DNA from: Colletes latitarsis
Lineage: Eukaryota; Arthropoda; Insecta; Hymenoptera; Colletidae
DNA: 64,000 bases
Assembly: GCF_051014445.1 (NCBI RefSeq)
Contig: NC_135141.1
Span: 28,419,422 to 28,483,421 of the forward strand
Direction: 5' to 3'
Position numbers and translations under genes: made by a program. The notes under the pieces were generated by a model that saw only the letters and a program-made list of their open reading frames with translations, was not told the origin of the DNA and did no database searches. This document shows positions 23,119-37,375 of this stretch, one piece after another. Every line of letters starts with the position of its first letter. The first letter of the stretch is position 1.

Positions 23119-24561
23119 AGCGAAATTCTGCGCAGGAGTTCCGCGAACCATTGAACGTATGTAATTTTCGAAATAGACGAAGTTTGCGTCACTCTGAGTT
23201 AGTTTTGCCTCTAAACATTCGACGTCAGACCTGGTCGCTTCTATTCCATAATTATTTGCAATAATTGTGAAATTAAACACGATATTCGAGTTTTCGAAAT
23301 TGTGCGTTTGATGAAAGTTGCGTTCTCTTGTTTGCAGTTTTTTTTCGGACTATTTCTTCGCAAAGAGTGAGAAAATAATAAATATCTTATTATTTTCAGA
23401 ATTATTTCTTTTGGTGAATTCGAGACGAAGAAGGAAATAATTTATTACTTCGTGACTTCGGATAATTAGAACTCGTTAAATAATTTGATATATTTTGAGG
23501 TCCTATCTGCATGGAACTCGGGGTCGTTAGAGATTAAAACTATAACTTAGCCAAAGTTACTTTGTACTTAGAGCGTTCCATTCAAATTTAAAGTTGTTCC
23601 CCCGAATATATAATTTACAGCAGAGCCATGCATTATCCCTCGAAACTTAAAATCGATTTTGCAACTAATAGTTCGACGCGAGAACGCTTTCGAGTAATAT
23701 TTCAGAAACTTCAAACAGCTCCTGTTAAAAACTTCTGTTACCTGACTTACACTCTCGATCCCCGGCCTCGGGAATATCGTGTCCAGTTCGCTCCTATCGG
23801 AAAAGGAATATTGAATTAATATTCCAAGAGAATCGATCCTTTCGTGGAAAAATCGTTTGGAAAAATTGTTCATTTTTTAGTTTCAATTATGGGTTAAGAA
23901 ACGATGTTAATTTGAAACCCTCCTCGAATATATTCAAATTTTAGTAATTACAGTTATCATCTCAAAATGATATTAAAGCAACTGCAACTATTGATAGTAA
24001 TGAAATAAATCGTACATGAATGATTCGTGGTAGTTTTCGAAACAGGGTGAATTTAAATTTACAAAAATGGAAACTATCATTTCGAATGGATTAGTAATGA
24101 GAAAGAGTGTTAGATATTAATAATAATGAAGGGAAATGAAATTCGATCGCGAACGAATAAAATATTAATTACAGTTAATAAGCGACTTGTGCAGCTAACG
24201 GTGAATATAAATATTTAGCCAACGGGGAATGGAAACTGTTTCGCGATGCTGTCTAATACATGGAAATTTCGGGCTCTGGAGGCTGAAAGTTGCCAGGTGG
24301 AAGTTTACTATAATGACAAATGGAACTCGACGCGGAAGTTAAGCCAGCTATGCACGCTTTGGTCGACCTGACAGGTACGCCTGAACAAGTAGACCTAAAC
24401 AGGTCTTCCAGAACGTGTGTGTAACAAAATTGTGCAGTTATTTTGACCTGTACGGGTGGTCAGAGCAAACAGAAAAATTTACTCGATGCGTCTCAATATT
24501 TAACAATTTTTTACCGAGCCAGAAATAGTAAATAAATTTAATTACGAAGGATAAATCTTTA

Positions 24562-24858
24562 CAACATATTTCACCAGCATTGATTCACCTAAGAAACTAT
24601 TCAAACTGCAGTAATGATTCTTAAAATGAACCCCCAGACGTGATTCGTTAGTTGAACACTTTCACGTATAAATATCTGTTAATGTCGAATCTCGTCTCTA
24701 ATGCACTAATGAATCTTGACAACATACTTCAGCCTCATTGATTCGCCTAAGAACGTGCTCAAACTGCAGTAATGATTCTTAAAATGAACCTCAGACGTGA
24801 TTCGTTAGTTGAACATTTCCATATCCTGTATAAATATCTGTTAATATCGAATCTCGTT
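24562..24858. repeat. Tandem duplication, about 158 bp, two copies
   Basis: The second copy starts near 24721. Both hold AAACTGCAGTAATGATTCTT and AGACGTGATTCGTTAGTTGA, with small indels between them. Non-coding. Confidence 0.8.
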
Positions 24859-26028
24859 TTCTCTGTACGAAAGATGAACATGCCAATCTTGGGACGACGT
24901 TCATTTTAAGAATTACTCTATAAAGGGTGTTCAAAACAAAAGGAGCAATAATTACACGATTCTTTCGTCAGTTTGATCAGTTGTCGACGTCTCTAGTAGC
25001 GATCCTTGGAATTCAACGCACGCCTTCGTCTCGGAGACACGAAACTATGGCCGAGTTCACGCGTGCCACGGTAATTATAACGTTATTACCGCTATTAATG
25101 AGCAATTTCAGAGCTTCTGTGCTGTCGCGCCCCAGCGTAAACTCCAAGTACATTATACGAAGTTGCCTTATACAATTTTCCTGGTTAATTAAGTTAAAGT
25201 GTTATGCAGCGCGTGGTTACGCGATACCGGGTGGCCTCCGACGAGAAAAAATGAGTTTTTTTCGCGTCGTATTTCGCGGGGGACCCTGGAGCAACTGGTA
25301 AAACCGAGTTTACAACTCTCCGCGCGGAACACAGCGTCAAACTTTTCGAATACTTCGACTTCCTTCTGCAAAATTGTTCCCCCGAACTTCGTCGAAACGA
25401 ATTGTAGCCGATTCTTCCGCGTTCGTCTCTGCATGTTTGCTCGAAACACAATGTCGTAAATAACTTTTACGAGCCCGTGCGACGATCTCAGATTTCCCCA
25501 TCCCAACCGGGTGCGCAAACGAACCGACGAGATCCCGTTGTGTGCAGCCAGATTACTGGTTTCTCTGACTGTCGATCGATCTTAAAGTCACACAGAAACG
25601 CTACAAGCTGCAACTGTCTTACGAGAGTCACGCAATCGCCCGCACTGAGGGAATAACGTCGAAGCGGCGCCGTGGAAACTTGGACCCAGAGCTTGGAATT
25701 TAACGTGGACAGTTTCAAGGAGAAGCCTGACACTTCGAAGCGATCGCCAGTTTGCCATGAAACGCGTCGAGGAGGGCTTTTATCGCGTTTCAATCGAATC
25801 AACTGCTCGAATCGACCAGTTTGCTTTGACGAATTAACAGCCCAAATTTTACCCATCGTTGTTTACGCAGTTTCAATTATATTTTCCAGACTTAATTAGA
25901 TTTTACAGCGTTCCTTTATTCCGCGTTTTTCTACTGTTTTATTCGTTGTTTTACATTTACGAATTTTTTAAGTACGAGTCTTGTTTCAAATATAAGTACG
26001 AACTTTGTATTTTTAGAAATAAGTCAAT

Positions 26029-26627
26029 GATCATTCACGAGTGTATTTTTATTTTTCGTTGTTTGTTTCCCACTGTTGTTAAATAGAAGTGTAAGCTTTG
26101 TATTTTGAAAAATAAATCCACAAGCATATTTTTATATTTCACATCGAATATTTGCATTATTTTTATATTGCACGTCAAAAACGAGAATAATTCGTTGCCT
26201 GTTTTCCACTGTTTTATTCGTTATTTTACTTTCTCAAATTTTTCGCGTACTCGTTTCTATTTTAAATGTAAATATAAGCATTTTGGAAAATGAATCACCG
26301 ATCATTCACGAGTGTATTTTTATTTTTCGTATCGAATTTTTCGTTGTTTGTTTCCCACTGTTGTTAAATAGAAGTGTAAGCTTTGTATTTTGAAAAATAA
26401 ATCCACAAGCATATTTTTATATTTCACATCGAATATTTGCATTATTTTTATATTGCACGTCAAAAACGAGAATAATTCGTTGCCTGTTTTCCACTGTTTT
26501 ATTCGTTATTTTACTTTCTCAAATTTTTCGCGTACTCATTTCTATTTTAAATGTAAATATAAGCATTTTGGAAAATGAATCGCCGATCATTCACGAGAAT
26601 ATTTTTATTTTTCGTATCGAAGTTGGA
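26029..26627. repeat. Tandem duplication, 285-bp period
   Basis: GTTGTTTGTTTCCCACTG recurs at 26058 and 26343, and GATCATTCACGAG at about 26029, 26301 and 26585. The 285-bp copies are nearly identical, so the duplication is recent. The period is a multiple of three, so the same 62-codon frame appears twice, but its composition is low-complexity and I do not call it a gene. Confidence 0.9.
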
Positions 26628-27235
26628 ATGATTTAATAAATTGTAGATATCAATGATAACAGTTTCTGATTATTTCTGTCATTTTGGTATCGTCTAAAAT
26701 TTAATATACGAGACACACGTAACACGTTGCGTTTCATTAATTTCGTTAAAACCTGCTTAATTTCGAATTCGTTGAAATAGATATTATCCTCCTATTGATA
26801 TTTCGATGCAATTGTCTTCGTTATAAAGCATTTTATAATCTCTTGTCCCATTTCCATCGACTATTCAATGCAACGAAATGACTATTACATACGCGGACAT
26901 ACACAAAAGGATTATCGATAACGAGTAAATCAGAAATGTCGAAATTTGCGTCGGTAATGAATTCTATATTTTGACAAACGGAGCAACGAAGCAGACGAGC
27001 TTCGCTTTTACGCATTGTAAAACACGTTGCATCCCGAAAACGAAAATGTACAGATCGTTTATTGTTAGACGTTTCCGGTGACGTGAGTTTGATAAACTAG
27101 AGAACAATCGACCATACGCATGAATATTACAACGAATCTGGCCGGGTCAGCGAGCCTGATAATTCCAGAGCGAACTATGTCAAGGGTATTCCGAGTAGCC
27201 TAATATGCAGGTACATTTATCGAAGACACCGTTTA

Positions 27236-27545
27236 CGTAACAAGCAGAAAATTATTTAAATTATTTTACGAAAATATATTGAATATTTTTAGATTCCTAT
27301 TTCCAATCTAATTATTAAATTTATCTCTATTTTCCTGACCTATTTAACACTTAAAAATTGCTATGAATAGAGTTCTCTAGTTTTGTAACAAGCACTTGCT
27401 CAACGAGGGAATAAAACAGTTTGCATAATAAGCACCGAATTATTTAAATTACTTTACAAAAAGATATTCCATATATTCCAAACTAATTATTGAATTATAT
27501 AATTCTATTTTTCTGGTAACTATCTAAACCTTAAATTGCTGTGAA
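27236..27545. repeat. Diverged tandem duplication, about 188-bp period
   Basis: Two AT-rich copies share ATTATTTAAATTA (27251 and 27439), CTAATTATT and AATTGCT in the same order, with many substitutions. Non-coding. Confidence 0.6.
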
Positions 27546-27644
27546 GAATTCAAATTGTCTAGTTTCTGTCTTTAATTAAAAATTCCTATAAAATTGTCTA
27601 TAAAATGGAGGTACTTTAATGGTGTAAAATTTACTTTCCACGTA

Positions 27645-27868
27645 CAGTAGAACCTCGTTCGTTGCAATGCATTGATAAGTGGAAGGGATGTTAACTCAGT
27701 AACGAGTGAAGTTGTAAGGGAGGGGGTAAATAGTAGTAATGACCACAGGTAGTGGAGATGTACTGTGTAAGTGAAACTCCTACTTATTGGATTGGTTACT
27801 TTGAATAATGCATGAGCCCCGATCATTGCAGGAATTTTCAGTTCTCTGCTACAATTGAGGCTTTACTC
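27645..27868. mobile_element. pogo-like MITE (224 bp)
   Basis: The left end CAGTAGAACCTCGTTCGTTG has the typical CAGTAGAACCTC start of pogo/Tigger-type inverted repeats. The right end, read in reverse, is GAGTAAAGCCTCAATTGTAG, an imperfect match over about 25 bp. TA lies directly outside both ends (27643-27644 and 27869-27870). There is no coding capacity. Confidence 0.65.
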
Positions 27869-28117
27869 TACCATGAACCATAAGCCGAGCTACGAAACCG
27901 AAAACAAATTTTTCAACAGCCAAATGACACGCATAAATACAATATGTCATTTAATCCTCGAAGAACAAAATACATTTACCGAAGAATCTACCATTTTTAA
28001 TCTTGAAATATCTCTCTATCTCACACCGTATTAAATTTAACGTAATTTCGTATCTTCCAAGTCCGTTATTAAGAGACGATAAAGAACAGTTTTACTTAAT
28101 TACGAGTGAATTCTTTT

Positions 28118-28131
28118 CCCCCCCCCCCCCC
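28118..28131. repeat. Poly-C run of 14
   Basis: A homopolymer of 14 C preceded by TTCTTTT and followed by GCAG. It is a pyrimidine tract ending in a possible splice acceptor on the plus strand, but no exon is evident after it. Confidence 0.9.
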
Positions 28132-29339
28132 GCAGTCTACCATCATTGTAATGCATTAATTGGAAAAGAAAACAACCGAAGCGGACGAATTACTCCTTCA
28201 GCGGAACAAAATCAACGAGAACCAAGCATCCAATTCCAAATACCGGCGGATTAAAATGGCCAACCGAGCGTTTATTTCGCCGCGGGTTACAATTTATCTT
28301 TATTATTCCAATTCACGCGAACGTTTCAACGTTTATTATGTTAACTCTGTTTCGTCGTGCGAGCGGAACAAGGACGATCGATGGCCGCGGAGAAAACTTG
28401 CACAGCGGTTCCGGATGCTATCCGGAGTTACGCGGGAATTACGTCAACAAAATCTACCTAACAAATCGGTGAAAATAGAAATTAATTCCTGACTCGAGCA
28501 CCTTCCGATTGGTTCTTTTTCTATTAATTTTACGCGAGTTTAATGCCGTCTTAAAAAGAAAGAAAAATTCTGAAACACAGAAAGCGTTAAGAGTGCTGCA
28601 AGAATTTTCGTTCGTATCATTCCACGTGCTAAACATTTTCCATTTCCTAGAAGTAAATTGCAACGATCGAAAATGCAATTATGCAATTTCCATAGATACG
28701 TTACGGTAGAATTTCGCGAAACACACTCCAAAGGGATTATACGCGTAGCAGAAGGTTGCCATCGCATGCGCGACACGTTCGATGACCTTTGGAACGGTAA
28801 ATTCATCCAGTCGGGGGTTCGTGCAGCCACGGCACCTGACCATGTTTAACCATAATAACCGCTAACGACTGAGAGTTTCCACGTAGGAACTTCTGGAAAC
28901 GAGGCGTTTGCTTTGCCACGGAGAAAACGACCTAACGGCTGCCTAAGCTGAAATGCTAAATGTCGATTACAGACTGGCCAACAGTTCGGAATTTCACTTG
29001 GAAAGCTACCGCTCGTTACAAAGGGCTGACTTGTCGCGAATCCACGGCAATTCGAACGCGAGACTCTCTTGAGGAGCACACGGAAAAGAATTTTCTGTTC
29101 GAAACGGGCTAACTCAATCGACAAGTAGCGTCTTCGTTACAGAGTGCAGCCCAGAATAATAAAAATGGTTTTGAGTGACACTGCAACGATTTCGAGATCA
29201 TTGTATTAGAGTGGGACCTTTTTGGGCGCGAAATTAATTTAACACGACTGGATTGTCAAAGAGTTTTGCATTTATAAACAAAGATTCGAAGAAAGATTGA
29301 TGGAGGAGGAAGAATAAAGTTCGATATCGAATTCGAGTT

Positions 29340-32300
29340 ATTTGATAAAAGTATGGAGCAGTTTTGACCGTAGTTTTAAATTCCAGAGTGGAGGTAGAAG
29401 ATTGTTATGAACTCTCATTTAATTGCAGACTCGAAATAGCATTCGTGTTCACCGCAATTATGTTGTACGAAACCGTGTTCATTTGTAAAATTATTTAATA
29501 AAAATGACGAGGAATAGTTCTGACCGTAGCTTCAAATTCCAGAGTGGAGGTACAAGATTGTTATGAACTCTCATTTAATTGCAGACTCGAAATAGCATTC
29601 GTGTTCACCGCAATTATGTTGTACGAAACCGTGTTCATTTGTAAAATTATTTAATAAAAATGACGAGGAATAGTTCTGACCGTAGCTTCAAATTCCAGAA
29701 TGGAGATAGAAGATTGTAATGAAACCTCATTTATTCACTGACTCGAGAGTACATATTCACCACACAATTATTCTATACAAAATTGAATTCATCCGTAAAA
29801 TTATTTAATAAAAATAACGAGGGATAGTTCTGACCGTAGCTTCAAATTCCAGAATGGAGGTAGAAGATTGTAATGAAACCTCATTTATTCATTGACTCGA
29901 GAGTTCATATTCACCACACAATTATTCTATACAAAATTGAATTCATCCGTAAAATTATTTAATAAAAATAAGGAAGGATAGTTCTGACCGTAGCTTCAAA
30001 TTCCAGAATGGAGGTAGAAGATTGTAATGAAACCTCATTTATTCACTGACTCGAGAGTTCATATTCACCACACAATTATTCTATACAAAATTGAATTCAT
30101 CTGTAAAAATTATTTAATAAAAATAAGGAGGGGTAGTTCTGACCGTAGTTTCAAATTCCAGAATGGAGGTAGAAGATTGTTATGAACTTTCGTTTAATTA
30201 GAGACTCGAAATAGCGTTTATATTCACCACACAATTATTCTATACAAAATTGAATTCATCCGTAAAATTATTTAATAAAAATAAGGAGGGATAGTTCTGA
30301 CCGTAGCTTCAAATTCCAGAATGGAGGTAGAAGATTGTTATGAACTTTCGTCTAATTAGAGACTCGAAATAGCGTTTATATTCACCATAATTATACTGTA
30401 CAAAATCAAATCCGTCTGTAAAATTATTTAATAAAAATGACGAGGAGTAGTTCTGACCGTAGCTTCAAATTCCAGAATGGAGGTAGAAGATTGTAATGAA
30501 ACCTCATTTATTCACTGACTCGAGAGTTCATATTCACCACACAATTATTCTATACAAAATTGAATTCATCCGTAAAATTATTTAATAAAAATAACGGGGG
30601 ATAGTTCTGACCGTAGCTTCAAATTCCAGAGTGGAGGTACAAGATTGTTATGAACTTTCGTCTAATTAGAGACTCGAAATAGCGTTTATTTTCACCGTAA
30701 TTATACTGTACAAAATCAAATCCGTCTGTAAAATTATTTAATAAAAATGACGAGGGATAGTTCTGACCGTAGCTTCAAATTCCAGAATGGAGGTAGAAGA
30801 TTGTAATGAAACTTCATTTATTCACTGACTCGAGAGTTCATATTCACCACACAATTATTCTATACAAAATCAAATTCGTCTGTAAAATTATTTAATAAAA
30901 ATAACGAGGGATAGTTCTGACCGTAGCTTCAAATTCCAGAGTGGAGGTACAAGATTGTTTTGAACTTTCGTCTAATTAGAGACTCGGAATAGCGATTATA
31001 TTCACTATAATTATACTGTACAAAATCAAATCCGCCTGTAAAATTATTTAATAAAAATAGCGAGGAGTAGTTCTGACCGTAGCTTCAAATTCCAGAATGG
31101 AGGTAGAAGATTGTAATGAAACCTCATTTATTCACTGACTCGAGAGTTCATATTCACCACACAATTATTCTATATAAAATTGAATTCATCCGTAAAATTA
31201 TTTAATAAAAATAAGGAGGGATAGTTCTGACCGTAGCTTCAAATTCCAGAGTGGAGGTACAAGATTGTTATGAACTTTCGTTTAATTAGAGACTCGAAAT
31301 AGCGTTTATATTCACCACACAATTATTCTATACAAAATTGAATTCATCCGTAAAATTATTTAATAAAAATAAGGAGGGATAGTTCTGACCGTAGCTTCAA
31401 ATTCCAGAATGGAGGTAGAAGATTGTAATGAAACCTCATTTATTCACTGACTCGAGAGTTCATATTCACCACACAATTATTCTATATAAAATTGAATTCA
31501 TCCGTAAAATTATTTAATAAAAATAAGGAGGGATAGTTCTGACCGTAGCTTCAAATTCCAGAGTGGAGGTACAAGATTGTTATGAACTTTCGTTTAATTA
31601 GAGACTCGAAATAGCGTTTATATTCACCACACAATTATTCTATACAAAATTGAATTCATCCGTAAAATTATTTAATAAAAATAGCGAGGAGTAGTTCTGA
31701 CCGTAGCTTCAAATTCCAGAATGGAGGTAGAAGATTGTAATGAAACTTCATTTATTCACTGACTCGAGAGTTCATATTCACCACACAATTATTCTATACA
31801 AAATCAAATTCGTCTGTAAAATTATTTAATAAAAATAACGAGGGATAGTTCTGACCGTAGCTTCAAATTCCAGAGTGGAAGTACAAGATTGTTATGAACT
31901 TTCGTCTAATTAGAGACTCGAAATAGCGTTTATTTTCACCGTAATTATACTGTACAAAATCAAATCCGTCTGTAAAATTATTTAATAAAAATAACGAGGA
32001 ATAGTTCTGACCGTAGCTTCAAATTCCAGAATGGAGGTAGAAGATTGTAATGAAACCTCATTTATTCACTGACTCGAGAGTTCATATTCACCACACAATT
32101 ATTCTATATAAAATTGAATTCATCCGTAAAATTATTTAATAAAAATAAGGAGGGATAGTTCTGACCGTAGCTTCAAATTCCAGAATGGAGGTAGAAGATT
32201 GTAATGAAACTTCATTTATTCACTGACTCGAGAGTTCATATTCACCACACAATTATTCTATACAAAATTGAATTCATCCGTAAAATTATTTAATAAAAAT

Positions 32301-35300
32301 AACGAGGGATAGTTCTGACCGTAGCTTAAAATTCCAGAGTGGCGGTACAAGATTGTTATGAACTTTCGTCTAATTGGAGACTCGGAATAGCGTTTATATT
32401 CACCATAATTATACTGTACAAAATCAAATCCGTCTGTAAAATTATTTAATAAAAATGACGAGGAGTAGTTCTGACCGTAGCTTCAAATTCCAGAATGGAG
32501 GTAGAAGATTGTAATGAAACTTCATTTATTCACTGACTCGAGAGTTCATATTCACCACACAATTATTCTATACAAAATTGAATTCATCCGTAAAATTATT
32601 TAATAAAAATAACGGGGGATAGTTCTGACCGTAGCTTCAAATTCCAGAGTGGAGGTACAAGATTGTTATGAACTTTCGTCTAATTAGAGACTCGAAATAG
32701 CGTTTATTTTCACCGTAATTATACTGTACAAAATCAAATCCGTCTGTAAAATTATTTAATAAAAATGACGAGGGATAGTTCTGACCGTAGCTTCAAATTC
32801 CAGAATGGAGGTAGAAGATTGTAATGAAACTTCATTTATTCACTGACTCGAGAGTTCATATTCACCACACAATTATTCTATACAAAATCAAATTCGTCTG
32901 TAAAATTATTTAATAAAAATAACGAGGGATAGTTCTGACCGTAGCTTCAAATTCCAGAGTGGAGGTACAAGATTGTTTTGAACTTTCGTCTAATTAGAGA
33001 CTCGGAATAGCGATTATATTCACTATAATTATACTGTACAAAATCAAATCCGCCTGTAAAATTATTTAATAAAAATAGCGAGGAGTAGTTCTGACCGTAG
33101 CTTCAAATTCCAGAATGGAGGTAGAAGATTGTAATGAAACCTCATTTATTCACTGACTCGAGAGTTCATATTCACCACACAATTATTCTATATAAAATTG
33201 AATTCATCCGTAAAATTATTTAATAAAAATAAGGAGGGATAGTTCTGACCGTAGCTTCAAATTCCAGAGTGGAGGTACAAGATTGTTATGAACTTTCGTT
33301 TAATTAGAGACTCGAAATAGCGTTTATATTCACCACACAATTATTCTATACAAAATTGAATTCATCCGTAAAATTATTTAATAAAAATAAGGAGGGATAG
33401 TTCTGACCGTAGCTTCAAATTCCAGAATGGAGGTAGAAGATTGTAATGAAACTTCATTTATTCACTGACTCGAGAGTTCATATTCACCACACAATTATTC
33501 TATACAAAATCAAATTCGTCTGTAAAATTATTTAATAAAAATAACGAGGGATAGTTCTGACCGTAGCTTCAAATTCCAGAGTGGAAGTACAAGATTGTTA
33601 TGAACTTTCGTCTAATTAGAGACTCGAAATAGCGTTTATTTTCACCGTAATTATACTGTACAAAATCAAATCCGTCTGTAAAATTATTTAATAAAAATAA
33701 CGAGGAATAGTTCTGACCGTAGCTTCAAATTCCAGAATGGAGGTAGAAGATTGTAATGAAACCTCATTTATTCACTGACTCGAGAGTTCATATTCACCAC
33801 ACAATTATTCTATATAAAATTGAATTCATCCGTAAAATTATTTAATAAAAATAAGGAGGGATAGTTCTGACCGTAGCTTCAAATTCCAGAATGGAGGTAG
33901 AAGATTGTAATGAAACTTCATTTATTCACTGACTCGAGAGTTCATATTCACCACACAATTATTCTATACAAAATTGAATTCATCCGTAAAATTATTTAAT
34001 AAAAATAACGAGGGATAGTTCTGACCGTAGCTTAAAATTCCAGAGTGGCGGTACAAGATTGTTATGAACTTTCGTCTAATTGGAGACTCGGAATAGCGTT
34101 TATATTCACCATAATTATACTGTACAAAATCAAATCCGTCTGTAAAATTATTTAATAAAAATGACGAGGAGTAGTTCTGACCGTAGCTTCAAATTCCAGA
34201 ATGGAGGTAGAAGATTGTAATGAAACTTCATTTATTCACTGACTCGAGAGTTCATATTCACCACACAATTATTCTATACAAAATTGAATTCATCCGTAAA
34301 ATTATTTAATAAAAATAACGGGGGATAGTTCTGACCGTAGCTTCAAATTCCAGAGTGGAGGTACAAGATTGTTATGAACTTTCGTCTAATTAGAGACTCG
34401 AAATAGCGTTTATTTTCACCGTAATTATACTGTACAAAATCAAATCCGTCTGTAAAATTATTTAATAAAAATGACGAGGGATAGTTCTGACCGTAGCTTC
34501 AAATTCCAGAATGGAGGTAGAAGATTGTAATGAAACTTCATTTATTCACTGACTCGAGAGTTCATATTCACCACACAATTATTCTATACAAAATCAAATT
34601 CGTCTGTAAAATTATTTAATAAAAATAACGAGGGATAGTTCTGACCGTAGCTTCAAATTCCAGAGTGGAGGTACAAGATTGTTTTGAACTTTCGTCTAAT
34701 TAGAGACTCGGAATAGCGATTATATTCACTATAATTATACTGTACAAAATCAAATCCGCCTGTAAAATTATTTAATAAAAATAGCGAGGAGTAGTTCTGA
34801 CCGTAGCTTCAAATTCCAGAATGGAGGTAGAAGATTGTAATGAAACCTCATTTATTCACTGACTCGAGAGTTCATATTCACCACACAATTATTCTATATA
34901 AAATTGAATTCATCCGTAAAATTATTTAATAAAAATAAGGAGGGATAGTTCTGACCGTAGCTTCAAATTCCAGAGTGGAGGTACAAGATTGTTATGAACT
35001 TTCGTCTAATTAGAGACTCGGAATAGCGTTTATATTCACCATAATTATACTGTACAAAATCAAATCCGTCTGTAAAATTATTTAATAAAAATGGCGAGGA
35101 ATAGTTCTGACCGTAGCTCCAAATTCCAGAGTGGAGGTACAAGATTGTTATGAACTTTCGTCTAATTAGAGACTCGGAATAGCGATTATATTCACTATAA
35201 TTATACTGTACAAAATCAAATCCGTCTGTAAAATTATTTAATAAAAATGACGAGGGATAGTTCTGACCGTAGCTTCAAATTCCAGAATGGGGGTAGAATA

Positions 35301-35815
35301 TTGTAATGAAACTTCATTTATTCACTGACTCGAGAGTTCATATTCAACCACACAATTAATCTATATAAAAATGAATTCATCCGTAAAATTATTTAATAAA
35401 AATAAGGAGGGATAGTTCTGAACGTAGCTTCAAATTCCAGAGTGGAGGTACAAGATTGTTATGAACTTTCGTTTAATTAGAGACTCGAAATAGCGTTTAT
35501 ATTCACCACACAATTATTCTATACAAAATTGAATTCATCCGTAAAATTATTTAATAAAAATAACGAGGGATAGTTCTGACCGTAGCTCCAAATTCCAGAG
35601 TGGAGGTACAAGATTGTTATGAACTTTCGTCTAATTAGAGACTCGAAATAGTGTTTATATTCATCATAATTATACTGTACAAAATCAAATCCGTCTGTAA
35701 AATTATTTAATAAAAATGACGAGGAGTAGTTCTGACCGTAGCTTCAAATTCCAGAATGGGGGTAGAACATTGTTACGGGCCTTCATTTAATTACAGACTG
35801 GAAACGGCGTCGATA
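29340..35815. repeat. Satellite of about 155 bp, dimeric with higher-order repeats
   Basis: TCTGACCGTAGCTTCAAATT recurs about 41 times. Two monomer types alternate: A (154 bp; TCATTTATTCACTGACTCG) and B (156 or 158 bp; CTTTCGTCTAATTAGAGAC), giving a dimer near 310 bp. Larger blocks also repeat: 30591-32608 (2018 bp) recurs as 32609-34314 (1706 bp), the difference being one missing 312-bp A+B pair. A third partial copy starts at 34315. Each full block contains one A-A doublet. The first monomers (29366-29680) form an older variant and the last is degenerate. TTATTTAATAAAAAT is conserved in every monomer. There is no coding frame. Confidence 0.97.
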
Positions 35816-37342
35816 TCCACCACTGTAACAACGTGTATCTCTCGGAAGGGGTTGGAAACGCTCGAGTAAGCGTGTATCTAAGGTGGCAGGCAATTAGTAG
35901 CGTTATTTGATGGGCAAACAACGATTAACTATTCCGAAGCGCCGGAGGGAACGAGATGGACAGAGACGAAGAGTAACCGAGACTTTGTTAAGGTTACAGT
36001 CTGGACCGGAGATTGTGCCCAACCAACACGGACTTCTCACAGATTTAGTAGAAACGAGATATTCAGTTACTCGACGCAATAAGAATTGTTTGCGACTACC
36101 TGTCGATCGTTTGAAAAATGAATGTTACCTCGAGACCATTCTTTATTTACTAGAATTAAAATATCTTTTACCGTGTAAATGGAACGTCTGAGAATTCATT
36201 TTGTCGCTCCGATGTTGCATTGTTCCCCGTTAATCGGTCGATCGACTAACCGGTACAGTTTAAACGCGACCGAATTCCTTCTCGTGAATGGTCACCGGAA
36301 ATCGGATGTTCATTGTTCGCTATAATTTTACATTATCGTCGCGACGACACCGCCGACGCATGTTTTCTGCGTGACTCGACTGGCACGCTCAGTTTTTCCC
36401 CCCTTTTTTTCACCGTTTTCGTTTCATACGCAAATTGTAAAATACCGTTGGGCGCAATCCTGTGACATCAATTACACGCAATTCTCTTTTTCACGCTGTC
36501 GTTCTTGTTTTTTTTTTTGTTTTACACGGTTTTGAGTTCGCTCGTTATTCTTTGAAAATAACTGCATTTTCATTGACAACGTTTGTATCGCGACTTCTCC
36601 TTTTATTTATATTTCCAGTATTTTTATTCGACGCAGACACGCGTCACGAGAAATTTTAATTTTATTCTTACAGGTAAATACAAATTTTACTTTACTAATG
36701 TAATTCTTTTTTTCCCAAAAAGTTGGATTCGATATGAATATAATTTAACGCGTTACTGTTTATTCGTTAATATTAGAGATTGCGTTTGGTCAAGTAGATT
36801 AATCCTATTAACTCTCCGATATCAAAGTTCCGTTCGGATTATGGACTCGTCGGTATTTTCCAATACGCTTGTAATTAGCACGATTAATACGCGTAATTAT
36901 GCCCTTGTAAACGATCGATCGATGAGCCTGTTTTAATAGATTTCGTAATTAGAGCTCACCAAAAAGACGCTTTCTCGTTTAATTCGATTAACACCGTCGA
37001 GTTCGCGACTTCGTTTTCCAGATGGAAATACGTCTACTTTAACTTCTCTGTATTTGTAAATTAATCTCCACTGACAGTCTATACATTTATGGAAATGAAC
37101 ATTCTTACAGGTCGCAAATTTATTCTGTGATTAGGAGACTATAAAAATGCGTTGTATCGAAAGTCGAAGTTCGACATACATAAATCGAAACTCGAAATTC
37201 CGCAGTGCTCGCGCCCAGCACATACACTGTCAAATTGATTTAGTTTGTCGGTGAATTCTGTTAATATAACTCTGCAATATCGATAATAACAGTATGTACG
37301 TATTCAGCGTAAACTGCGTACCTCATCAAAACCATGTTTTCA
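35816..37342. other. No gene recognised
   Basis: Intron 2 sequence to the right of the satellite. Open frames at 35907-36191 and 36583-36936 (+) have no recognisable domain or splice support. Confidence 0.4.
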
Positions 37343-37375
37343 CAGTAGAACCTTGAGTTGCTAATTAAGCGTTAG
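37343..37375. mobile_element. Solo pogo-like terminus
   Basis: CAGTAGAACCTTGAGTTGCT has the pogo/Tigger-type start seen at 27645. No matching inverted end was found nearby, so this may be a truncated copy or chance. Confidence 0.3.
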
